From Saprospiraceae bacterium (lineage in GTDB: Bacteria > Bacteroidota > Bacteroidia > Chitinophagales > Saprospiraceae): a stretch of DNA of 8,010 nucleotides. The notes under the pieces are model-generated. The model did not search any database, was not told the DNA's origin, and worked only from the letters and a program-made list of their open reading frames with translations. A program made the position numbers and the translations under genes. Of the stretch, positions 1-6,172 are shown piece by piece. Position 1 is the stretch's first letter; the number at the start of each line of letters is the position of its first letter. Location of the stretch: the NCBI GenBank assembly GCA_013361075.1, contig JABWAJ010000242.1, forward strand, positions 1-8,010, given 5' to 3'.

Positions 1-2327
1 ATTTCCCGGGCTTCCTTTTGGGAATTGGGCAACGGCTCCAAAGCCCACTTGATTTTTTCGCCTAGGTTGCGAAGATAAAAAGCAGGCGAGTCGGCAGGGA
101 TTGGGATTTTTTCCCTGTTTTGAACAGGGGTTAATCTAAAATCGGGGTTACCAAAGATCATCCCGGTCCGGGGAGCAGTTACGGGTGTATTTTTTTTCAA
201 AAGCGCTTTGGTACTACCCAGAACTCTAAGATCATACAAATCCAATAAGTATTGACCCGAATCATTAATAAATGTTGGCAAAGACAGGTTGTGATAAATG
301 CCGTCCGGTGCAAAATAAATGGTTTTTATTCCTCTGAGGTACGGGATTATCGGTGCCCAGTATTGCTGGTAAGCATAGGGTGGAGGCGCAAAAGAAGTAT
401 CTGTTACCGTAGCCCTGTAAGCCTGGTAAAAATTGCCTTCCAGGTCATTACCATTCGGCAGCAGGACAAAAACAGGATGGTCTTTTGTGTCTGAAGTGAG
501 CACCAATGCGGCATAATGGATGGTGTCGGAAAAATCACTAGAACTTTGACGATAGCGAAAGATTTCAACAGCAGCTTCGCCCGGTTTCAGGGCAGCTCTG
601 ATGTCTGTCCAGGAAGGAAGTTGATGCTCAATTAAATCAGAGAAGGCTTTTGACCGAAGTGTCAGATTCTGCTCAAGGCTCATCAGAACATTTTCGAGGC
701 TGTCCATTTGTGAATGCCCGTTTTTTGGGAGCGGCATCGTCATGACTTTAGCCATTTGTATGCGAGCTTGTTGCCATTTATCAAAATCTGCTTTCAAAAC
801 CGGGTCTCCGCTATCCTGAACAGATCGTTTGACCCTTTCTGAAGTATTGAACAACAACCCTTTAATAAACAGGCAATGGTCGTATAATCGTCCGGCTAAT
901 TCCGGCATTTGGGCATAAGCCTGCTCCGTTAAATTTGCAAAATCTTCAAACAGAACCTTTTGTTTATTAAAGTAACTACTACGTTGGCGGTCAGGAAGTC
1001 CTGTAAAAATCAATCGGATGTTTTTCAACAAATAGGGATAAAGTTCTTCATGCAAGCGAGCTGCCTGTTCGTATTGTTTAAAGGAGCGATAAATGTTGGC
1101 TCTTTCATATTTGAATTGGACAAAATCCGGGTGTTCCGGCAGAACTGCCTGATCAAAAACGGCTTTTGCAAGATCAAAATAATGAATCACTTTATCAGGT
1201 TTATTGGTTTTGCCACCCAAAACCATCAGGTCTTTTAAAAAATTCGCCCGCTTCAAGGAATAGGTTCCGTTGGTTTTTTCTGCGAGTTGCTGGCAGAGCA
1301 TGAGGATGGAATCGAGTGTTTCATATTGACCTATTTCGGAAAGGCAACTTGCATAGTTACCCAATACTGTGCTATAAAAAGGAGCCTCCTGCCCCACTAC
1401 TTCGGCTGTAGCTGGCAGCAACACCCGGTAAACTTCCGTTGCTTTTTCGTATGCGTTCTTTTTCTGGTAAATATTGGCTAAATTATTCAATCCTATCAAA
1501 TAGTCGGGGTGGCTTTTGCCAAGCATTTTTTCAAAAACAGGTAAACTCCTGTTCAAGTAAGCTTCTGCCTTTGACCAATCGTTTAATTTCATACATACCA
1601 CTGCCAGGGCATTGTGTGTCTGGGCTTTTTCGATGGAATGGTTTCCCGGCAGGGCAAGTTGAATTTTTTCTGCTTTGTATAGCAAATTCATAGCTTCAGG
1701 TAGGTTTCCTTCCTGAAAACGGAGCTGGGCATAATTGGTGAACAACAACGATAACCTCAGGCTGTCTTCGGTATTTTTGTGTGCAAAAAACGCAATGTAT
1801 TGATCATAAATTTCTGCCGCTTTTGTAAACTTTCTTTGCTGAAGAAAAGTATTTGCCAGCACATATTGAAGATGGAGACGCTCTTGCTCGTCCTTGCAAG
1901 GACCATCATGGGTATCAAAATAAGTTAATGTTTCCAATAGGATTTTTTCTGCCTCAGCATGGCGGTTGTTATTGGTTCGGCAGGTTGCAGCGCTTCTAAG
2001 AGCGTTCAGGGTTTTTCCGTGGCACGCTCCCAGCGCAGGCCTCAGAATGAGCGAGGCAGAGTCAAACTTAAGTGCACCTGCTGCAAAATTACCCTGTTTT
2101 GAATAAATGGACCCGGCAAGGGAATAGTAGTCGGCAGTCATCGTATCCGCAAATCCCAGCCGGGTTTTAGCTGCCGCCAAAAAGGATTCCGCTTTAACAA
2201 TTGCTTCCTCGAATTTCCCTGCTTCAACCAACCCGGTTACCTCATTTTCCTGTAATTGAAAAGACTGCGCCGAAATAAGGAGGGTATAAAACGATAAGAC
2301 CAATATCAAGGGTAAAGTTTTTCTCAT
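1..2327 (-). CDS. TPR-CHAT protein with signal peptide (3'-partial)
   Basis: The minus-strand frame is open from an ATG at 2327-2325 to the left edge, giving 775 residues with no stop. Residues 1-20 form a signal peptide (MRKTLPLILVL, hydrophobic core, then LISA before QSF), so cleavage after A20 is likely. Residues ~30-436 are helical tetratricopeptide-type repeats, for example HPDYLIGLNNLANIYQKKNA near 269 and HPDFVQFKYERANIYRSFKQ near 400. A helical linker follows. From ~583 (GEAAVEIFRY) a CHAT domain begins, the caspase-like fold related to HetF and separase. Typical CHAT blocks are FAPDGIYHNLSLPTF (~671-685), GMIFGNPDF (~721) and LPNSQKEARE at the edge. The catalytic His and Cys of CHAT proteases lie after this last block and are outside the window, so activity cannot be judged. 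The family is known for proteolysis or scaffolding in stress and defence-like pathways; the substrate here is unknown. It is transcribed divergently from the C2-like gene. The domain assignment is firm; the periplasmic or surface location is inferred from the signal peptide. Confidence 0.9.
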   Translation of the reverse strand, partial: MRKTLPLILVLSFYTLLISAQSFQLQENEVTGLVEAGKFEEAIVKAESFLAAAKTRLGFADTMTADYYSLAGSIYSKQGNFAAGALKFDSASLILRPALGACHGKTLNALRSAATCRTNNNRHAEAEKILLETLTYFDTHDGPCKDEQERLHLQYVLANTFLQQRKFTKAAEIYDQYIAFFAHKNTEDSLRLSLLFTNYAQLRFQEGNLPEAMNLLYKAEKIQLALPGNHSIEKAQTHNALAVVCMKLNDWSKAEAYLNRSLPVFEKMLGKSHPDYLIGLNNLANIYQKKNAYEKATEVYRVLLPATAEVVGQEAPFYSTVLGNYASCLSEIGQYETLDSILMLCQQLAEKTNGTYSLKRANFLKDLMVLGGKTNKPDKVIHYFDLAKAVFDQAVLPEHPDFVQFKYERANIYRSFKQYEQAARLHEELYPYLLKNIRLIFTGLPDRQRSSYFNKQKVLFEDFANLTEQAYAQMPELAGRLYDHCLFIKGLLFNTSERVKRSVQDSGDPVLKADFDKWQQARIQMAKVMTMPLPKNGHSQMDSLENVLMSLEQNLTLRSKAFSDLIEHQLPSWTDIRAALKPGEAAVEIFRYRQSSSDFSDTIHYAALVLTSDTKDHPVFVLLPNGNDLEGNFYQAYRATVTDTSFAPPPYAYQQYWAPIIPYLRGIKTIYFAPDGIYHNLSLPTFINDSGQYLLDLYDLRVLGSTKALLKKNTPVTAPRTGMIFGNPDFRLTPVQNREKIPIPADSPAFYLRNLGEKIKWALEPLPNSQKEARE

Positions 2328-2516
2328 AACCAGTTAGTTTTTAGTATGTATTATCGGAAGATAAATGCTAAAAAAAAAGTTCAACAAAAAATAGTTTTCC
2401 GGTTACAATTCTTCCGGTGATGGCTTTAAACCATAAAAGGCTGACTTATTGATGTTAGCCGGGGAATACCGAAAACCCGAGACAGAGTAGGTACTTATTT
2501 CTAAAATAATTCAACA
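2328..2516. other. Divergent intergenic region
   Basis: This 189-base stretch separates the divergently transcribed TPR-CHAT and C2-like genes and must carry both promoters. Only the minus-strand candidate (2356-2384) is recognisable. No convincing TTG/TAnnTTTG pair is seen for the plus-strand gene; TACTTATT around 2492-2499 is a poor match. No small ORF, strong hairpin or repeat is seen. Confidence 0.6.
2356..2384 (-). promoter_or_regulatory. Candidate promoter for the TPR-CHAT gene
   Basis: Read on the minus strand, TTG at 2384-2382 is followed after 18 bases by TATCTTCC at 2363-2356. This resembles the Bacteroidota -33 TTG and -7 TAnnTTTG elements; the -7 box has two mismatches at its end. 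It would put transcription start about 20 bases before the ATG at 2327. The spacer contains a run of nine T. The match is imperfect and the region is AT-rich, so this is only a candidate. Confidence 0.3.
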
Positions 2517-2939
2517 ATGGGCAATTTACTGGTTTTTTTGTTGACCCTGGGGTGGATGCCCGGAAATGCCGGATCAGAAACATTCAACCAGGATTATGGC
2601 ACATGCCGGCTTCAACTCATCGGCCTGAAATGCATCGTTACTGAAGGGAACATAACCGCGGATGCTATTTATTTCAAAATTGACTATGGAGATTATGCTG
2701 AAGAATGGCCAAAATCGCGGATGAATATGTCGGCTGGTGCCTACATGGACTTACGGGAAGTTAACTCCATTGCCATTGATGGCAGCGTAACCTTCAATAT
2801 GTGGGACGACGATACTTTTGACCCGGATGATTTTTTAGGCAGTGCCATGCTTTCCTGCAGGGATGCGGGCGCAGGTGAAAAAGTAGCCAGCTTTACCGAA
2901 GACGGCGCGCATTACAAACTGTATTACAAGGTGTATTAA
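2517..2939 (+). CDS. Small secreted C2-like domain protein
   Basis: This is a 140-residue protein. The ATG at 2517 is the first possible start, since an in-frame TAA lies at 2502-2504. Residues 1-19 are hydrophobic (GNLLVFLLTLGW) and end in GNAGS, which suggests export, although the usual N-terminal Lys/Arg is absent. The rest fits one small beta-sandwich domain. It opens with CRLQLIGLKCIVTEGNITAD (30-49), which resembles the 'L.L..L.C..TED..GADE.Y..VNG' block seen in bacterial C2-like domains. It continues with a tryptophan and MNMSAG (64-74), and ends with VTFNMWDDDTFDPDDFLGSA (91-110). The acidic WDDDxFDPDDFLG loop resembles the calcium-binding loop and strand of C2 domains. C30, C39 and C114 are present, so a disulfide is possible. 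No catalytic motif is seen. The gene sits 54 bases before the CHAP exoprotein on the same strand, possibly co-transcribed. Function is unknown; calcium or ligand binding outside the cell is inference. Confidence 0.75.
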   Translation: MGNLLVFLLTLGWMPGNAGSETFNQDYGTCRLQLIGLKCIVTEGNITADAIYFKIDYGDYAEEWPKSRMNMSAGAYMDLREVNSIAIDGSVTFNMWDDDTFDPDDFLGSAMLSCRDAGAGEKVASFTEDGAHYKLYYKVY

Positions 2940-2947
2940 CCGACCTG

Positions 2948-2955
2948 TATATTTG
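2948..2955 (+). promoter_or_regulatory. TAnnTTTG -7 element before the CHAP exoprotein gene
   Basis: TATATTTG is a perfect match to the Bacteroidota -7 consensus, 38 bases before the ATG at 2994. Only TTA (2924-2926) lies near the expected -33 position, with a 21-base spacer, so the upstream half is weak. If used, the exoprotein can be transcribed independently of the C2-like gene, with a leader of about 30 bases. Confidence 0.4.
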
Positions 2956-2993
2956 ATCTTTTTAAAACGAATTATTTTAAAAATCAAGGCTAA

Positions 2994-5228
2994 ATGTTTA
3001 TGAAACGAAGTTTTTTTTTGTTGCTGGTGGCTGTTATTAATTTGGCAGTATGTACATCAGGTAATGCTCAAACACTCAATGTATCGCAAAATCAGTTGGT
3101 TTTTAATCCTGAAGGGGGCATCCTGACTTTCACTATAAGTTCCAATATTTCATGGACAGCTGTAAAGGACCAAACCTGGTTTACCATTAGTCCTGTGAGT
3201 GGATATGGCAACGGGACAATTCAGGTGCAAATCACAACTACAACCTCAACCTATCGGTCAGGTACCATTACGGTGATGGGCAGCGGCATTACCCAAACGA
3301 TTGTTGTCATTCAGAATGGAACAAACTGTAATAACGACAACTGCAATACGTTTCCTGCCGGTAAGCTTCCATTTGGCTCCGTTGTAGGCACTTTCATGGG
3401 AGTGACTGCTTATTCGAATGCAAATAATTACTGCTGCTCCAACCAAACCCTCAATACAGGGGGACTCAGTGGGATTAAATGGCAATGCGTGGAATATGCC
3501 CGAAGGTTTTTGTACAATATTTACGGGTTGTTATTGCCTTCCGTTACTTATGCTAAAGACTTTGTAACCACCTCAAATCTTCCTTCAGGGTTTACGAGGT
3601 ATGTAGCGGATTCAAATTACAAGTTCGCGTCAACTGTGCAAATCCAGGTTGGGGATGCTCTGGTTGCAGATTATGGCCTGGCCGGGCATATTGGGATCAT
3701 CCGAGAAATAAGTGGGAGTACCGTCAGGGTTATACAACAGAATTTTGCAAACAATGCAAGTGATGGCAACTATACTTGTTCAAAGACGGTCAATGCAGAC
3801 GGGACCTTTACCCTTTCATTCAGTACCAGCTACAAAGTGAAAGCAATCATTAAGGCCACGCAGACAACGCCCACACCTGTACCTCAATTCCCGCTAAGCG
3901 GGACCACCACTATACCCGTTAATTTTGGCTGGATTGCTGCCTCTGGAGCAGAAACGAGAATACAGGTTTCAACATCTAATTCCGGCTGGACTGCCGAGAA
4001 CGGATTTACAAGCTCGAATACGTGTAATTCTACTATAGTAGTCAATAAAAACGCAGGTACAAACTCAGGATTTACCTGGAGCACAGTACAGCAAGACGTT
4101 TGCTTTGTGCCTCAGCCGGGAACTACGTATTACTGGACTGCCAGATCTTATACTGTGGCAGGGGGAACATCTCCGTATAGTGCCGTTAAAACTTTTACAA
4201 CTGCCAGTAGTAGTACTGTAACAACCCCCACGGCTGTTAATGCTTCCGACGGCATCTACTCCGACAGGGTGAGCATTACGTATTCAGGGACTTCAGGTAA
4301 TTACTTTCGGGTTTACCGAAATACGGCCAATAACACCAGTACTGCTACGGCATTGGGAAGCTGGCAAACGAGTACGACTTACGACGACTATACTGCCGTC
4401 GCCGGAACTACTTATTTTTATTGGGTACGCGCAGCTTCGAACAACTCGGGCGGCAACATCAGCAACTACAGCACCCCCAATACAGGGTATCGTGCTACCG
4501 TGCCAACTGCACCAGCTAACGACAACCCTTGCAGCGCTACAACAATCGTTGCCGGAAGCGGTTGCAGCTATACGACGGGAACAACGGTTGGGGCAACCAA
4601 TACCACAAATCCGGCGGCACCCACGAGCTGCCCCTTTTACGGCAAAGACGTCTGGTTTAAAGTGCAGGTGCCTTCAACGGGTATCGTAACCATCCGAACC
4701 AATGCGGGCAGTTTAAACGACCTCGTTATGGCCATTTACTACGGCAGTTGTTCTGCCCTTCAGGGCATTGTATGTGAGGACGACAACACGAATGGCAACA
4801 ACAGCACGATGCCGGTTATTACCATTACCGGGTATGCCCCCGGAACCTGGTTGCACATCAGAGCATGGGGATATGGAGGCGCAACGGGAACATTTTCCAT
4901 CTGCGCATTGAATTATTCAATCGCAAGCCTGACTTCTAATGAAACCACTGTAAAACCGGAGCAAGAAGCATCTCAATTAAATATATTTCCAAATCCGTCG
5001 GATGGTAATCTTACGCTGCAATACATTCTTGCGACGCCTTCTGTGGTACAGGTTGATATTTTTGATGTGAATGGAAAGTTAGTATTCTCCGTTCCGGAGG
5101 AACAAGCCTATGCTGGCAGCTTTACGCAAAACATGGACCTCAGTGGCCTGCCAGATGGTACATTTTGGCTGAAAGCAAAGATTAAAGAAAGGGTATTTAC
5201 AGAAAAAATTCTGCTCATTCGCCCTTAA
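2994..5228 (+). CDS. T9SS-secreted BACON-CHAP cysteine amidase, multidomain exoprotein
   Basis: This is a complete 744-residue protein. The signal peptide is MKRSFFLLLVAVINLA with cleavage after GNA (residue 25). The ATG at 3000 (MKRSFF) is as likely a start as 2994 (MFMKRS). Residues 27-108 are a BACON beta-sandwich (LNVSQNQLVF, SNISWTAV, WFTISPVSG, ending VVIQNG). Residues ~127-285 are a CHAP/NlpC-P60-superfamily cysteine amidase. C165 lies in KWQCVEYARRFL, as in glutathionylspermidine-amidase-like CHAP domains; H232 lies in LAGHIGIIREI; N250 in VIQQNF is the candidate third polar residue. Such enzymes cleave amide bonds, most often in peptidoglycan peptides. Residues ~296-403 and ~409-500 are FN3-like. 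Residues ~509-638 are a PPC-like beta domain (NDNPCSA, DVWFKVQVPSTG, CEDDN). Residues 662-744 are a type A T9SS sorting domain (NIFPNPSDGNL, VDIFDVNGKLV, LPDGTFWLKAK, KILLIRP). It should be exported through Sec and T9SS and anchored or released at the surface. Substrate and target cell are unknown. Confidence 0.92.
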   Translation: MFMKRSFFLLLVAVINLAVCTSGNAQTLNVSQNQLVFNPEGGILTFTISSNISWTAVKDQTWFTISPVSGYGNGTIQVQITTTTSTYRSGTITVMGSGITQTIVVIQNGTNCNNDNCNTFPAGKLPFGSVVGTFMGVTAYSNANNYCCSNQTLNTGGLSGIKWQCVEYARRFLYNIYGLLLPSVTYAKDFVTTSNLPSGFTRYVADSNYKFASTVQIQVGDALVADYGLAGHIGIIREISGSTVRVIQQNFANNASDGNYTCSKTVNADGTFTLSFSTSYKVKAIIKATQTTPTPVPQFPLSGTTTIPVNFGWIAASGAETRIQVSTSNSGWTAENGFTSSNTCNSTIVVNKNAGTNSGFTWSTVQQDVCFVPQPGTTYYWTARSYTVAGGTSPYSAVKTFTTASSSTVTTPTAVNASDGIYSDRVSITYSGTSGNYFRVYRNTANNTSTATALGSWQTSTTYDDYTAVAGTTYFYWVRAASNNSGGNISNYSTPNTGYRATVPTAPANDNPCSATTIVAGSGCSYTTGTTVGATNTTNPAAPTSCPFYGKDVWFKVQVPSTGIVTIRTNAGSLNDLVMAIYYGSCSALQGIVCEDDNTNGNNSTMPVITITGYAPGTWLHIRAWGYGGATGTFSICALNYSIASLTSNETTVKPEQEASQLNIFPNPSDGNLTLQYILATPSVVQVDIFDVNGKLVFSVPEEQAYAGSFTQNMDLSGLPDGTFWLKAKIKERVFTEKILLIRP

Positions 5229-5250
5229 TGCTCTGATAAACACGAGTTAT

Positions 5251-5272
5251 TCCGAATTTTTTCAAATCCGGA
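5251..5272 (+). terminator. Weak hairpin after the CHAP exoprotein gene
   Basis: TCCGAATTT pairs with AAATCCGGA (8 of 9 pairs, one A-C mismatch) around a TTTC loop, 22 bases after the stop codon. It is followed only by TTTAGACTT, not a real T-run. It may terminate or stabilise the exoprotein mRNA. Confidence 0.3.
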
Positions 5273-5383
5273 TTTAGACTTCGGAAAATTCAACTATTTG
5301 TAGGCCAATGCATTTCAAATGTGCAGCGACCTCCCCAAAGTCTTTTTTAACCAAAATTCGCATGACTCATGTTTAGGTAGTTG

Positions 5384-5456
5384 TATAAAAAACGCTTGTT
5401 GCAATGAAGAAAACCGAAAGGAAGAATTTTGTTGCAACAAGCGTTGGTCTTTTATA
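5384..5456. repeat. Long inverted repeat with 14-bp perfect arms
   Basis: AACGCTTGTTGCAA (5391-5404) is perfectly complementary to TTGCAACAAGCGTT (5432-5445) across a 27-base purine-rich loop (5405-5431). Pairing resumes outside as TATAAAA (5384-5390) with TTTTATA (5450-5456) after a 4-base GGTC bulge on the right side, giving 21 paired bases in all. The heptamer TGTATAA occurs directly repeated at 5382-5388 and 5463-5469. On the minus strand the stem is followed by TTTTTTATA, like an intrinsic terminator, but no minus-strand gene ends here. Candidates are a small structured RNA, a miniature mobile or REP-like repeat, or an unusually large-looped terminator. The structure is certain from the sequence; its role is not. 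Confidence 0.85.
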
Positions 5457-5490
5457 AAAACCTGTATAACCATCGTGTCTTTCAAAAGCG

Positions 5491-5498
5491 TACTTTTG
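5491..5498 (+). promoter_or_regulatory. TAnnTTTG -7 element upstream of the VTT gene
   Basis: TACTTTTG is a perfect -7 match for Bacteroidota, 88 bases upstream of the ATG at 5579. No TTG is found about 20 bases upstream. Its last two bases overlap the short hairpin beginning at 5497. A second, poorer TACTTTG at 5565-5571 lies immediately before the start codon. Confidence 0.3.
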
Positions 5499-5518
5499 TG
5501 CAATGATAGCACATTTTT
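5497..5518 (+). terminator. Small hairpin with T-run
   Basis: TGTGC (5497-5501) pairs with GCACA (5509-5513) around a 7-base loop and is followed directly by TTTTT. With five pairs it is short for an intrinsic terminator, but the arrangement is right. It could end any plus-strand transcript that includes the inverted repeat upstream. Confidence 0.3.
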
Positions 5519-5578
5519 ATTCGGGCACTGAATTACCCTGACATGGGCATCTGACAACGGATTTTACTTTGCATCTCT

Positions 5579-6145
5579 ATGAATCACTTTTTGTCCATGG
5601 CCCGGAAAGGGTTGTTCTTTGTCTGGTTAATCGCCCTGATCTGGTGCCTGGCTTATTACCTAACCCACCCTGAGTCCTTTACGGCTGAACGGCTTGCGGA
5701 GTATGTCCTTTATAACAAAGAACAGTTGATCGCAGTATATGCTTTGTTGTTCATTATCAGGGGATTCGCTTTGCTGCCCAGTACGCCCTTAGTGATCGCG
5801 GGTACCATAGTTTTTCAATCCCAGCCTTTTTTGGTGTTGTTCATCTCCATGTCTGGCATTATGGCATCCTCCGTGATGATTTATTATTTTTCGGACCAAC
5901 TGGGCCTGAGTAGTTTTTTGGGTAAAAAATACGAACAAAAATTAGATAAGGTTCGCGAGCGCTTAGAAAGACCTTCCGGGCTGCTGTTTCTGGTATTTTG
6001 GGCTTTTTTTCCGGCAGTACCTACCGATCTGGCTTCGTATGTTGCCGGCATTATCCGCATGAATTTTGTCAAGTTTTTCATTGCTGTATTTATTGGAGAG
6101 TTGATTCTTTGTGCTGTTTGTATTTTTGCTGTGAACCTTTTCTAA
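5579..6145 (+). CDS. VTT/SNARE-associated (TVP38/TMEM64, DedA-like) membrane protein
   Basis: This is a complete 188-residue integral inner-membrane protein of the size usual for TVP38/TMEM64-type VTT proteins. Hydrophobic segments are ~11-28, 48-66, 70-104, 134-158 and 163-187. The family signature is visible in two halves. The first is FIIRGFALLPSTPLVIAGTI (58-77), an Arg followed by a re-entrant-loop P-S-T-P and a small-residue helix leading to SGIMASSVMIYYF. The second is FWAFFPAVPTDLASYVAGII (140-159), with P-x-x-P-x-D and the Y-x-A-G motif. Between them lies a charged amphipathic stretch (116-131, KKYEQKLDKVRERLER). Family members such as YdjX and DedA are linked to lipid scrambling or flipping and membrane homeostasis; the lipid moved here is unknown. 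The ATG at 5579 gives a natural N-terminus; M7 is a possible alternative. The gene is apparently monocistronic and converges on the LRR gene with 12 bases between stop codons. Confidence 0.88.
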   Translation: MNHFLSMARKGLFFVWLIALIWCLAYYLTHPESFTAERLAEYVLYNKEQLIAVYALLFIIRGFALLPSTPLVIAGTIVFQSQPFLVLFISMSGIMASSVMIYYFSDQLGLSSFLGKKYEQKLDKVRERLERPSGLLFLVFWAFFPAVPTDLASYVAGIIRMNFVKFFIAVFIGELILCAVCIFAVNLF

Positions 6146-6151
6146 AAAACG

Positions 6152-6172
6152 ACTGCCTCACCTTGAGGCAGT
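6152..6172. terminator. Shared bidirectional terminator between convergent genes
   Basis: ACTGCCTCA (6152-6160) pairs perfectly with TGAGGCAGT (6164-6172) around a 3-base CCT loop. On the minus strand the stem is followed, after CG, by TTTTTT (6149-6144 read leftwards), a strong intrinsic terminator for the LRR gene. On the plus strand it is followed by TTAGTTCCTTT, a weaker T-rich tail for the VTT gene. The LRR stop codon TGA (6160-6158) is part of the stem. Confidence 0.8.

Larger units (their letters stand above)
5229..5578. other. 350-base gene-free gap with several hairpins
   Basis: The gap lies between the CHAP exoprotein and the VTT membrane protein. It contains a weak hairpin (5251-5272), a long inverted repeat (5384-5456), a short hairpin with a T-run (5497-5518) and a TAnnTTTG element (5491-5498). 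Short open frames cross it on both strands, but they run through the inverted repeat, have no recognisable domain and are not called as genes. Confidence 0.7.

Noticed and set aside
252..1693. Several plus-strand open frames of 64-92 codons.
   Set aside because: They lie opposite the continuous minus-strand TPR-CHAT frame, whose translation shows clear repeats and CHAT blocks.
3258..4689. Short open frames on both strands within the CHAP exoprotein gene.
   Set aside because: They overlap a frame with a complete, recognisable domain order and have no features of their own.
5319..5531. A cysteine-rich 70-residue plus-strand open frame that could be a small secreted peptide.
   Set aside because: It has no signal peptide or known cysteine pattern, and a third of it lies in the inverted repeat, whose arms explain its sequence better.
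5315..5557. An 80-residue minus-strand open frame across the same gap.
   Set aside because: It also runs through the inverted repeat, lacks domain features and overlaps the candidate promoter and hairpin of the VTT gene.
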